From Uranotaenia lowii (taxonomy: Eukaryota > Arthropoda > Insecta > Diptera > Culicidae), in assembly GCF_029784155.1 (NCBI RefSeq), contig NC_073692.1, forward strand, positions 17,734,126-17,798,125: a stretch of 64,000 bases of DNA, in the 5' to 3' direction. Shown here piece after piece: positions 52,935 through 63,974 of the stretch. Position 1 is the stretch's first letter, and each line of letters opens with the position of its first letter. The notes below the pieces were generated by a model. The model made no database searches. It had not been told where the DNA came from and saw only the letters and a program-made list of their open reading frames with translations. The translations under genes and the position numbers were made by a program.

Positions 52935-55817
52935 ATGGATAGTTTAATTAATAAATACTATGAAAATATAGATGAATTTAATTTAAGTACTTGTGCTAAT
53001 GAGTTGGGTAATTTAAGAATTTTGCAGTGGAATATTTGCAGTATGAATAGTTTATGTAAATTTGATTCTGTGCTACAAACTATTCATCAATTAAATAATT
53101 GTATTGATGTTATTGTCATTTGTGAAACTTGGCTCGTCAAAGATAATTGTAATATTTATAACATTCCAGGATACACCTCAATATTTTCATGTCGTGATCA
53201 ACCATATGGAGGCTTAGTGATGTATATTAAAACGAATTTGAAATTTAAAGAAATTGAAAACAAAGTTGTTGAGGGTTTTCACAGAATAAGTGTTGAAATA
53301 TGTCTGAGTGGTCAAATTTTCAGTGTTCATGGTATTTATAGACCACCAGCGTTCTCGTTTAACCTGTTTTGTGATGAAATTGAATCCTTATTAGCATCTG
53401 TTCCTGTTAACCATTCGAGTCTTATTGTTGGTGACTTTAATATCCCCGTGAATTTAGTTAATTTAAACACTGTGATGAAATATAAGTCAATTTTAGAATC
53501 TTTCGGTTATGCTTGCACAAATACTTTTCCAACAAGACCAAAAACAAAAAATATCCTTGACCACGTTATTTCGAAGCAGATTGACATCGACCGACTTAAA
53601 AACGATACTATTTTTACAGATGTAAGTGACCATTTACAAATTGTTACATCCCTAAAATTGTTATGTGATAAGAGGGAAACAATTCTGAAGAAAGAAATTA
53701 TTGATCATTCCAAACTTAACGATTTGTTTCGAAATTATTTAAATAATATTCAACTACCAGAAAATGTTAATGATGGCCTACAGCACATTACAACAACTTA
53801 CAACCGTTTTCTCTCAATGTCTACTAAAACACTCAATAAAAAGGTAAAACTAAAAGGCAATTATTGTCCATGGATGTCTCTAGACCTTTGGACACTGATT
53901 AGAATCAAAAATAACCATTTGAAACGTTGTAAACGACATCCCGATAATGTCCAACTCAAAGAAATGTTGAATCATATAAACAAAAAGTTAAACTTTAAAA
54001 AACAAGAATGCAAAAAACAATATTACGAGCGATTGTTAAACAACACTCCACATTCCAAGCTTTGGAGAAACATAAATACACTCCTTGGTAAAAATAAAAT
54101 CACCGCTCCAATAAATCTTTCTGATGAAGAAGGCGTAACAACAAACAATTCTGAGATTTGTGAAAAATTTAACAAACATTTTTCTACGATTGGGAAAAAA
54201 CTAGCTAATGAAATCCCATCTGATCCCGGCAGTGATCCTTTGTCGCATATTAATAGTGTACAAAATACAATATTTTTACGTCCAGCTAGTGTCAACGAGG
54301 TTCGACTAGTAATTCTATCTCTTAAAAATAAAAAGAGTCGTGGACCTGATGGATTTCCTGTAGATGCGTTAAAAAATAACAACGAAATTTTCTCTGGTAT
54401 ACTCATGCAATATTTTAATCACATGTTAGAGACAGAAGTTTATCCGGATTGTCTTAAAGTTGCAAAAGTTATTCCCATTTTTAAGGCAGGTGATCCACAT
54501 GACGTAAATAATTACCGTCCAATTTCAACCTTAAGTGTTTTTAGTAAAGTTTTTGAAAAACTTCTAATGAATAGAATTGAAAATTTTTTAAATCAGGAAA
54601 ATATACTGTACAAATTGCAGTACGGTTTCAGACCTGGATCGAGTACGCTAATTGCTATCACAGAGTTAGTTGATTCTATTATTTCAAAAATTGATTCAAA
54701 GAATATCGTTGGTGCTTTGTTCTTGGATCTTAAAAAAGCCTTCGACACACTAAACCACGACATATTATTGTCCAAATTGAATGAATACGGAATAAGAGGT
54801 GCTGCTAACAACATCCTTCGCAGTTATTTATCGGAAAGGAAACAATTCGTAGCGATCGAAAATACTAGAAGCGATTTGAGAAACATTGATATTGGTGTAC
54901 CCCAAGGAAGCAACATTGGTCCGTTACTTTTTCTTTTGTATGTAAACGATCTTTGTAATTTACCACTGAAAGGCACAGCTCGATTATTTGCTGATGATAC
55001 AGCTATTTTTTATTCAGCTGCATCAACGAATGTTATAACTCAACAAATTGAAAATGATTTGAAGTTACTATCAAAATATTTTAAATGCAACTTGCTTTCT
55101 CTAAACTATACAAAAACCAAATATATGTTGTTTCGTTCTTCACATAAAAAAATACTGTCAAATAATGACCCAATTATGGATGGGATTGTTATTGAGAGAG
55201 TTCACTACTTCAAGTACCTAGGAATTTTCTTGGATGAAACACTTTCTTGGAGTTGTCACACAGAGAACCTAGTAAAAAAAATTTCTCCTCTTTGCGGTGT
55301 TTTGTGGAAATTAAGAAACTTAGTACCCCAACATGTTCTTTTAAAGTTTTACTATGCATTTATTCAGTCTCATCTAAACTATCTTATTTTGATATGGGGA
55401 AGAGCCTCCTTGTCACATCTTCAAAAACTTCAGACCCTACAGAATAGATGTTTGAAAAACATCTTCAGACTACCCCTGCTTTTTCCTACCCAACAGCTAT
55501 ACTCTCTGGGAACGCACAACATTCTTCCAATAACCGAACTCTGTAATTTGCAAACCGTTATATATGTTCATGATAATATACACTCGAGTAGCAATAACCA
55601 AAACCTTAATTTTACTACGGGATTAAGAACCCACAATACCCGTCAAAATAATTACTTGCAACGATGCCGATCCATGACATCTTTAGGGCAAAAAAGAATT
55701 TCTTTTATAGGACCTACAATATACAACGCTTTACCTACTGAAATAAAGACCATCAACAACCGTTCCATGTTTAAAGTCAAAGTAGTACAGTTATTAAAAG
55801 AAAAATTGAATCGTTAA
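52935..55817 (+). CDS. LINE ORF2 protein: endonuclease and reverse transcriptase
   Basis: 960 residues without a stop. The N-terminal endonuclease has LQWNICSMN (about 30-38), ETW (about 63), GDFNIP (166) and SDH (231), the metal-binding and catalytic sites of apurinic-type enzymes that nick target DNA. The reverse transcriptase has KVAKVIPIFKAGD, NYRPIS, QYGFRPGSST, FLDLKKAFDTLNH (about 594-606), GVPQGSNIGPLLF and FADDTAIF (about 684-691). The C-terminus carries the CR1-like thumb and a basic tail but no RNase H. All catalytic residues I can check are present. Together with ORF1 it would carry out target-primed reverse transcription in the nucleus. Its active state cannot be proved from one copy. 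Confidence 0.93.
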   Translation: MDSLINKYYENIDEFNLSTCANELGNLRILQWNICSMNSLCKFDSVLQTIHQLNNCIDVIVICETWLVKDNCNIYNIPGYTSIFSCRDQPYGGLVMYIKTNLKFKEIENKVVEGFHRISVEICLSGQIFSVHGIYRPPAFSFNLFCDEIESLLASVPVNHSSLIVGDFNIPVNLVNLNTVMKYKSILESFGYACTNTFPTRPKTKNILDHVISKQIDIDRLKNDTIFTDVSDHLQIVTSLKLLCDKRETILKKEIIDHSKLNDLFRNYLNNIQLPENVNDGLQHITTTYNRFLSMSTKTLNKKVKLKGNYCPWMSLDLWTLIRIKNNHLKRCKRHPDNVQLKEMLNHINKKLNFKKQECKKQYYERLLNNTPHSKLWRNINTLLGKNKITAPINLSDEEGVTTNNSEICEKFNKHFSTIGKKLANEIPSDPGSDPLSHINSVQNTIFLRPASVNEVRLVILSLKNKKSRGPDGFPVDALKNNNEIFSGILMQYFNHMLETEVYPDCLKVAKVIPIFKAGDPHDVNNYRPISTLSVFSKVFEKLLMNRIENFLNQENILYKLQYGFRPGSSTLIAITELVDSIISKIDSKNIVGALFLDLKKAFDTLNHDILLSKLNEYGIRGAANNILRSYLSERKQFVAIENTRSDLRNIDIGVPQGSNIGPLLFLLYVNDLCNLPLKGTARLFADDTAIFYSAASTNVITQQIENDLKLLSKYFKCNLLSLNYTKTKYMLFRSSHKKILSNNDPIMDGIVIERVHYFKYLGIFLDETLSWSCHTENLVKKISPLCGVLWKLRNLVPQHVLLKFYYAFIQSHLNYLILIWGRASLSHLQKLQTLQNRCLKNIFRLPLLFPTQQLYSLGTHNILPITELCNLQTVIYVHDNIHSSSNNQNLNFTTGLRTHNTRQNNYLQRCRSMTSLGQKRISFIGPTIYNALPTEIKTINNRSMFKVKVVQLLKEKLNR

Positions 55818-56080
55818 AAAAGTCGATCAACAACCAGTTTTTTTTAAATCAAATTTTGTTTGTTTTTGTAGCATCGTAGTTTTCTTTTGTCGTATTTTTA
55901 ACTATTAATAAGTAAACTTAAGTAAATGTAGCATAATATTTGATTAGTTAACATTATTAAAAAAAAGAAATGGATCTCTTTAAAGGAAATTTTCTTCCAT
56001 TGAGATCCTTATCGTAATATTGTTTAATTATAGCATACATTTCCTCGCAGTAAATAATAAACTTTTGTGTTCTCAGCATG
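55818..56080 (+). other. LINE 3' untranslated region with hairpin
   Basis: At 55972-56008, GGATCTC and GAGATCC can pair around a 23-nt loop. Short hairpins near the 3' end serve as template-recognition signals in several LINE groups. AATAATAAAC near 56052 may be the terminal region. The exact end is uncertain. Confidence 0.5.
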
Positions 56081-58980
56081 ATTAAAATTTTGTTCGCGTT
56101 GAAATTTCTTTGTTTTGCTGCCAGACGTGCTGAGAACAGTAGCGTCCATTACCAGGGGGCTCAATTGAGCCTCTTGGTGTGGGGGAGTGTGGTGGGCCGC
56201 TACAAAAAAAGTCTTTTATTTTTTCTCTAAATTCTATAAAAAAAAAAAAAAAAAAACAAATAATTTGACCGAATAACTTCGATAAAACGTCTACAGTCAA
56301 TAGAAGCTTTTGTTCCTTATAAACGGTTTATAGACGCCACGACAAGCTGTTTATTAGCAAGTGTGAAACCCAAGAGACTTGTAATGACCATATAAGAACA
56401 AGAATACTAGAAATTAGTTTAAAAGGGATTATATAAATCGAAACGGGTTCATAGGAAGGTATTCATATACATTTTCAAATCGTTCATTTTTTTTCTAATT
56501 CAAAAATGTTTTATAGAGTACTCAAAGTGCCAAATAAAAATTATATCAGAAAATTGTAATGTGTTTAAATAAGTTGGATATATAATACGCTTGTTGATGT
56601 CCTGGAGACTTGTTGTAAAATGGTTTTCATTATATGGGGTAAATTTCAATAAAAGGTATTATACATCGTTTAAAAATTATCGTATGAAATTTATTAAACC
56701 AATCGAAGTTTTGTGTGTTTCTTGGGAATATAATTTATAACGAATTTGGAGGAATTTATATGGCTTAAATTTCTTGGTTTTTGGATCTATGTAAATCGAT
56801 TCGCCTTACTGTTTTGAAAAATAATCTCAATGTACTCTTTTTTTAAATAATTTTCATTCTTTCGAAGAATACATCAGTTGCTATAGAAATAGCAAATTGA
56901 TCAGAAAAAAGATATAAACGCGTTATGGTTTGAATGGTTTATAATAATTTTCAAATTGAAATCAGCAGAAAATTAAAATTATAATAGATGTATAATTCAT
57001 TATTCATCCTATGTATTCTTATTGAAAATATCCCGGTTTTTAAGCGCCTCTCACTCGATATCTTCTATTCTGGTTGACCACAAACTGCGCTCATCAGGGG
57101 CGCCATTAGAAAGAGCTCAGCGGAACATAAATTATCGATGTTTTCCTACTAATTTATTGTAATCGATTACACCGATCTTTTCGGCGTGGATGGGTTTCGG
57201 TTGGGTGAATTTATTCCCTCCGGTGTGATTCGTAGGATAGGTGAACCTGAAGTTGGTGAAAAAAAACGCCTATAGAGAACACCCCGGAAGACTAAAAGAA
57301 GAGGCACAGAAAATTTTCTAAAATAGATAAACCGCTCGTAATGATCGATAATCATCGACCGTGTTCATTTTGAGAGTTTTGAAAAGTCGATTACGATTGG
57401 TAGTGAGAACAGAGTTGAGTTTCGGTCGGAAAGATGGAAGATCATTGAACCTCCCAATTCAGTTTTCCCAAAGATCAATTTTCAAAGAAAAAAAAGAACA
57501 TGTTCCAAACATATGGCGACCGAGTCCATGGGAATCGGTTGTTTGTTTATCGATTTCGATCTAATTATGTCGATTGGAACTAATTTTCAGAGTAATCTGA
57601 TCCATGGGAACTGTTTAAAGTTGGTTCAAATTACGAGTTAAAATAGCTTAGTCTAGCAATAGGCTTTGATAGTTTATGGTCATAGTCATCAAAACGATTC
57701 ATTAAAGTTCGATATGGAATATGTGAAAGACCCTAAGGAACTCATTTGAGCCCCCTTTTTCCATAGCACATTCATCAAATTGTAGCGGAAATCCTCTAGA
57801 AAATACCATCACTAATTTAGTTATGTGTTCTTATGTTATAGTGATATCTGAACTGATTGAACATTTTTATTTTCATCAATTCTTGTAGAGTAAAAATTCA
57901 TGTTGAAGAATAAATTTGTGTGTTTGAAATAATTTTAGCCTTTTCCACTGCTTGTGGAATTATTATTCCTTAACATTTATGTCACTTTAAAACGAGCTCC
58001 CTGCCATTAAGATTTGCATACCCGACGAAATCCAACACTGACCAATTGGGATAGAGTGTCACGAGCGAAAGATCTCCAAACAAATTCAGGTGGCACTTTT
58101 GCCCCCGCGTGATTTAGCGCAGCCAGTTACCAGTTCCTTTTGGCCCCGTGACACAACACGCAAGCACTCCATTTCGTTTCTTCGGAAGAAGGATTGTGTT
58201 TTGAGCTTCCATTTTACCTCCCCATCATGGCAATAAATGTGACCGACCAACCGACCAACTACCAAATGATGGGGAACCCGAAAAGTTGCACCGGAGTCAG
58301 CCAACGTTTCAAATTTCCATAATCCATGAAATATTAATGTGATATTTTTCGGTACCTTTTCCAGTTCGTTTCAATACTGAACTTTTTGAAAGGGGTGGTT
58401 TGCGAAAGTCGAATTTTAGATGAAAGAACGAGTGGCGATCAATGTAATTAAGGTTTAAATTTTAACCTCAACTATAGTTCTGGATCAAAGGTTCTCATTA
58501 TATAATTTTAAAGGTGAAAAAATATAAAACAGTTTTTCAATAATCATATTTATTAGTTTATTGGTTTCATTCAATCAGAAAAGTATGCAACTAAAAATTA
58601 AGAAACCTGCATCACTTAAAATTTGGGTTATGATGATTTTTGTGTCTTGATGATTAAGGGTCTGAATTACGAGATCCTTATTTTACTGAAGTGTTTATTT
58701 TATTTAACTCACTTGTATGATCTTAGTAGTCTGCGACAGAAAACTGACGTGCTTTCCGATCTCAATTTCAAGCTTGTGAAAGAAGTTTAAAAGTTTCAAA
58801 GTAAAATCATGTGTAAGACGTGTTTTCGGTACGGAAGAACCCAGTTGGATACCAATAATGGAGCAACCAATAAGGGAGAAAAAGGGACCCTCTAGATATT
58901 AGGAACTCGGTGCTCAAGCTGGTATTTTGCTGATTTTGTCGGCTGTTGGAGAAACTTTGACTCTGCAGTGAATAGTACAT
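56081..58980. other. intergenic sequence, no gene recognised
   Basis: Mostly AT-rich. A perfect palindrome GGCTCAATTGAGCC lies at about 56158-56171 in a GC-richer patch. The section 58020-58320 is more balanced, with GACCGACCAACCGACCAACT, and could be conserved non-coding DNA or an untranslated exon. I see no splice-linked coding frame. Confidence 0.3.
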
Positions 58981-59422
58981 CCCAAGTAACACCGATTGTT
59001 TTGTAAGACACTTTAAGCACTGATCATACTGACGGGACACTGAGAACAAAAATTCGATCATTTCCTGGCTAATTTTTTTCGTCAAATTTAGCAGGTTCGC
59101 AATACCGACGGCAGGTGGCGAACCTATAATTTTTCCGGTAGAAATGCCCTGTAGGAAAAATGTACCTGTTTTGCACGATTTTATGGTCTGAATTGCCTGC
59201 TTTTTTGCGAAAGTCGGGTGGCATTTTCTAACTGGGATAGCATTTCTTCAAATCGATCGATGCGCACTCTGGAATCGATATTGCGTACTATCGATTCCAG
59301 AGTGCGTAAATTATCCAAAAAACGAAATCGACTGTCCAGTCAGTATGGTCAGTGCTTTAAGCCTGTTATGAAACCATAACTTGGTCTAGAAGCTTGCTAT
59401 AAAACTTTAAATGTTACTTGGG
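58981..59422. mobile_element. 442-bp MITE of the CCCAAGTAAC family
   Basis: It starts CCCAAGTAACACCGATTG and ends AAATGTTACTTGGG. Inner blocks also pair (AAGCACTGATCATACTGAC near 59010 with its complement near 59345). AT occurs on both sides, a possible 2-bp duplication. It contains a perfect 18-bp inverted repeat, CGCACTCTGGAATCGATA, around an 8-nt spacer (about 59261-59304). No coding capacity. Confidence 0.7.
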
Positions 59423-60359
59423 ATATTTCTTTTTATAAACTTTTCAAAATTCCACACTTGATAGCTTTTGTTTAACGAATAGCTTGTAGCCTTAGTTGAA
59501 AGTTTTCGGGAGTATGATACGGTGCTGTATTCTCCAAATCAGCTACACAGTAGTTTAATGTAACATATTGCACCATATGCCAGATTTCTAAAATCCCAAA
59601 AAAAAACCGCACGGCCCCCAGATTGAACAAAACAATATATTATACTTATGGAAAATCCCTGCAGAAACTTCATTTATCATTGCACCTTCTGAGGCATATT
59701 TTAGCAACTTTTTGTACCTTTTTATGCAGCCATTCAACAGCAGATATCGTTTGAAATTGTTTAGTTGCCTTTTAGAAAATCTGTTTTTCAATAAACCCTT
59801 CTTCACAATAACGGCGTTTGGAAACTTAATAACAAATTTGAGAGTGAGTTACTATAATTTTTTTTGTGCTTTTCGCACGGACCAAAGTGATCCATAAAAA
59901 CAAGTGTTACCTTTCGCTGTCAGTTGACAGCAACTATCGATGATGAGTGATAAGGTTGTTGTTATTGGGGAGGTGTATTACTCTGGACCGTCGTGACACT
60001 CCGCCTCGGTACGCCATTGTCCTCCTGTGGCTTACTTCCAGTCTAATACGCCTAGATCCAAAGGCGCTTCCTCTTTCCTCTTGCAGATGTTAAGGAAGTA
60101 ACGCTGTACGTATCCTATTGTCCGCAGAAGTCGTTTCCAACGAGAGAACGTTTGGAAGTCGATCGTTGGTGTGGAAACTGTTTGATTTTTTTTCCTTTTG
60201 GGGAGAGAGTCCACTGCGACCATTTACTTGATGTATTGTGGTATTACCCCGCGTTATTATTTTTACTTCGCTGTACTACTTGACACCCCTGCACTATTGG
60301 TGGAAGTTGCAGTTGTTTACCGGTTGCACTACGAGCACACACATAACTAGGTAGGATAT
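59423..60359. other. sequence with an LTR-like GC-rich section
   Basis: From about 59955 to 60320 the sequence is GC-richer (GTCGTGACACTCCGCCTCGG, TTACTTCCAGTCTAATACGC). It has the look of a solo LTR or a retroelement tail, but I cannot define both ends. The remainder is AT-rich with no gene. Confidence 0.3.
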
Positions 60360-60588
60360 TTAAGTGCAATCTGAGTTCCCTTGAAAAGATCCATCCACAT
60401 GCATGTGCTGCATCATTGAGGCGTACAATTCCAAGGTATACCCGGCTAGCATTTCACTAATGCTTAAACCGCCAACCTTCATCATACTATGTGTGCAAGG
60501 TTATATCACGATCCGGATTCGATCTCTTGAACGTTGGCTTAGAAGACAAGGATGCTATCATCTAGGCCACAATCTGCTGGCTAAAAAC
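60360..60588 (-). repeat. tRNA-derived SINE, copy 2
   Basis: Same family as 12164-12385, in reverse. On the minus strand it has an A-box-like GGCCTAGATGATAGCATCC, a B-box-like GAGATCGAATCCGG, then TTGGCGGTTTAAGCATT and GGATGGATCTTTTCAAGGG in the same order as copy 1. Confidence 0.7.
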
Positions 60589-61332
60589 TGAATGATGGAG
60601 CACTCCGGGACGGATTTTCTCCATGGTTGTCCCTTGATCACCACCCTCGCTGGGCCATGAATATTCGAGATTCCACAAGAGATGGAATTGTTTGACTGAA
60701 ATATCCAGATCTATCGTACGCATTTTCATGACAGTATCCCCAGAACAGTGAACAGTAAATATGGACGACCCATTTTTAAAACCATAGGCCGCGGAATAGC
60801 TGCGCACTGCGCTGCTGCCAACTGTGAATATCTTTAAATTGGGTGACGAAAATGTAAACAAAAGGAGTAAGGTATGGTTTGAGTTTAGAAACTTTAATTT
60901 TTTGTTAAGCTGATCATTTCAAGTTTAGTTTTATTTCTCATCGGTTTTCCCAAATTTTGTTGCGGGTTGTTCATTCAGTTGAAGATCAAAATTTTCCACA
61001 GGCCGTGTTGAGAAATAATCAGGAAAATTCTAAGGCTGGAAAAGTGAATATTTTTTCAGTTCAAACATTTTAATTGTTAAAACGACTCAAAAAGTTGAAT
61101 AATGATAAGAGTGCGAATAATCATCAGAACAATCCTTGGTGTTAAAGTTTTTGTTTTCATTTCTTCGTAGTTTTACCATATAAGCTGTTTAAAAATCCAT
61201 TTATAATCTTGTTTCAGAGCAATATTAATTTGACAACAAGCTTCTTATCCATATGTTAGAAGCATCGTAGCCCTGTAATAATTTTAATTTTTAAAATTGA
61301 CACATAAATTGACATCATTTTCAACACGCAAG
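60589..61332. other. unassigned sequence, partly coding-like
   Basis: The minus strand is open between 60861 and 60590 with balanced composition (…SAVRSYSAAYGFKNG…), but I recognise no domain and see no splice sites or conserved motif. It may be part of an unknown repeat next to the SINE. The rest is AT-rich. Confidence 0.25.
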
Positions 61333-61340
61333 TTTGTGCC

Positions 61341-62827
61341 CAAGCATGGAAAAAATCGGATCGAAGTACATTCAATCTGCAATCCGTGGTGAACTCATTC
61401 AATTCTAACTGCCAATCGAAGCAATCGGGGAAGGAAAAAGTTAACACACCACAATGAACACTAACGATTGCAATCCCGAATGAATGAACTTTTAATAAGT
61501 TCGGGTGAACGAAACGAAGCCCGAAACATTCGCCGCGTTCAATTGGATCGTTTTTTATTTTCACCACGACGTTCGCAAATGATTGTCGAAACACAATCGC
61601 CAAACGATTGTAAGATTGCATTCGCGAATGTTTCCGTAACCGGTAAAGGATTGCGCCATCAGGTGCTTGTTTTTCGGCTAATTTTGTGCGTGTTTTAGCC
61701 CCCGCGCTCGCTGATGGTTTGTTTTCTCATGATTTTATTTTAATTTATGTTCGAATAGGAACATTCAACATATAATTAGTAAAAGTGTGGACTTTTTCAC
61801 ATTGCGTAGAAAACTAAACTGACAATGGGGGGTTTGAAAATAGGAGGCAAGGACGTCGGCCTGGTGTCGATCAAAGCCGTCGATATTGTTTCAGTCGAAT
61901 AAACGTCGTCTTAGCTGCTGATTTTCCGGTGCGGAATTCGCTTTTATGTCCCAATGGGATACGAACGCGAAACATACGCACGTATTAGGCTTAGCATTTT
62001 TATAGTTATTTCAATTAACAGTAAAAATTTTAAAAAATTTCGAGCCAATACCTCACAATTTTTTATTTCCTTCCGAAAACCAATTCGAACAAAACAAAAC
62101 GCCTTCAAGTAGGCAAGCACGTAATCGCCCAGATGTAGGCAGATATTTGAGTGCTATGTCGGCTTACAATATTTATGTGTGGGATTTTATTACTTTTATG
62201 TGACGCATATAAAAGTAATAATTTTGTATTCTGTATTCTTGCAATCTCAACATAATTAAATGATTATTTGGCAATTTTGGTTAAAAAAATGTCCCAGTAG
62301 CCAAAAGCTAAATCCCTAGGCTTCGTAAACAAGAGTGGATATTTTCAAACCCCCCTTTGTCAGTTTAGTTATCTACGCAATGTGCAAAAGTGCTGAATGT
62401 TCTTATTCGAACATAAATTATAATAAAATCATGAGAAAACAAACCGTCAGCGAGCGCGGGGGCTAAAACACGCACAAAATTAGCCGAAAAACAAGCACCT
62501 GATGGTGCAATCCTTTACCGGTTATAGAAACATTCGCGAATGCAATCGTGAAATCGTTTGGCGATTGTGTTTCAACAATCATTTGCGAATCAATTCACCC
62601 AACGAACGTCGTGGTGAAAATAAAAAACGATCCAGTTAACTGCGACGAACGTTTCGGCCATCGGTTCGTTCACCCGAACGTATTTAAAAGTTCATTCATT
62701 CGGATTGCCAATCCGACCAATCAGCGGTCGTCTGTTCACGCTCGCATCGCCGATGCTATCATCGTGAACGGAGCGGTGATTGAGAATCATTAGCGTTCAT
62801 GCTGGTGAACGAATTTTTCCATCCTTG
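61341..62827. mobile_element. foldback element with about 490-bp inverted arms, 8-bp duplication
   Basis: The termini CAAGCATGGAAAAAATCG (61341) and the mirror CGAATTTTTCCATCCTTG (62827) are flanked by a perfect TTTGTGCC at 61333-61340 and 62828-62835. The arms 61341-61840 and 62335-62827 are strongly complementary, for example AACAAGCACCTGATGGTGC with its partner near 61660 and the GAACATAAATTA block near 61747. A middle of about 490 bp includes a small hairpin around ATTACTTTTAT/ATAAAAGTAAT (62189-62220). An 8-bp duplication fits hAT or P-type elements. No transposase frame is present. Confidence 0.82.
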
Positions 62828-62835
62828 TTTGTGCC

Positions 62836-63596
62836 TAATGTACACAAAAACCCAGCAGCAAATTGAGGAATGTATGGCAGAACATAACTAAAAATTTATT
62901 TTACTGACCTTTTTATCTTAAAAATGCTCAACATATTCCAATACGTCTTTGAAAAATCTCATTTTTTCGAACAGCTTTATTTACATTTCGCTTCATCCAA
63001 ACTCGCTGTCAAATTTTGTTACTCCATCGCCAATTGACCCTTTTTTCATTCCGATTGAGTGCATAATCATGGAAATATCGCAAAACAGAAAATGGAAGAC
63101 TCCCTCATCAAGAAGTTGTCTTCAAATTCCACAACATTTTTCACTATTACACTCAAATTTCACTCATTATTTCGAAATAAACAGATTTAAAAATACAAAA
63201 TTATTCTTTTTAAAAACCGGAAGCTATCTACGTATGGGAGATAAGGGCATAACGAGGAACCGGAGCATATTAAGCACTCCTTTTTTCTATAAAAGTACGT
63301 ATTTTCTCTAACAAATTTTCATGAGGATTTGTTTCGTATTACCTATAGTATTAATTTTTCACCAAAAACGAAACATACTTTTCAGTTTTACATAAATATT
63401 AAATAATAACCAGCTCAAGTGCCGAAAATATTATAATTTTTGAGCACCACCAAACAAGCGTTAATGACCTTTTAATCATCTTGATCTTAAATGTACGTAC
63501 TGCAACATGATTTACACATTGTTCCTCAACTTGCACCATCATTAAATTTTTACTTTAATCAATTTGAAAACGCGTTTTTACTTTATCTTGTTGACC
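62836..63596. other. AT-rich intergenic sequence
   Basis: No gene or repeat ends are recognised. The open frame at 62949-63311 (+) is T-rich without motifs and is probably chance. Confidence 0.35.
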
Positions 63597-63974
63597 CGGG
63601 GCGTAAAGAGCGCCATTGATTGGGGAACGATGAGCATTTTGTGCCGTAGAATCTAGCAGCGAATTCAACTCGATGAAGTCATCTTAATTATGTATAGAAC
63701 CACTGCTTGACATGTTTACATTGGACGATTTTGTCTATTGGTTAGGTGTCAGGGGGTAATTAAATGATTCTTACATCAGGTTTCTAATGTTTATTTAGCT
63801 GTTGATGATACTTCCCGTATAATGCAAAAAATCCGACATCACCTCTCCGACATAATTCAGTTGACATCATCGAGTTGAATTCGCTGCTAGATTCTACGGC
63901 AGAAAATGATCATCGTTCCCCGATTAATGGTGCTCATACTGTCCCAGTGGGGGTTCTCATTATGCCCCATACAG
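63597..63974. mobile_element. small inverted-repeat element, relative of the GGGGCATAATG MITEs
   Basis: The arm from about 63612 (CCATTGATTGGGGAACGATG, GTGCCGTAGAATCTAGCAGC, GAATTCAACTCGATGA) is mirrored at about 63867-63940. The right end, reversed, begins TATGGGGCATAATGAGAACC, like the terminus of the MITE at 41944, and the left end has GGGGCGTAAAGAGCGCC. The right arm carries an extra segment of about 20 bp. The target duplication is unclear. Confidence 0.5.

Larger units (their letters stand above)
50560..56080 (+). mobile_element. full-length CR1-like non-LTR retrotransposon (LINE)
   Basis: There is a 5' untranslated region of about 1.2 kb, two intact frames separated by 50 bp, and a 3' untranslated region of about 260 bp with a short hairpin. 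ORF1 has a PHD-type finger and ORF2 has an apurinic-type endonuclease and reverse transcriptase without RNase H, the plan of the CR1/L2 group. Exact ends are estimates: I found no clear target duplication, which is common for this group. The 5' end is placed where GC content rises. Intact frames make it a candidate source of active protein. Confidence 0.8.

Noticed and set aside
54023..54406. 127-codon minus-strand frame inside LINE ORF2
   Set aside because: Antisense shadow of the reverse transcriptase coding region without its own motifs.
62949..63311. 120-codon plus-strand frame
   Set aside because: T-rich, motif-free, and located in AT-rich sequence where chance frames of this size occur.
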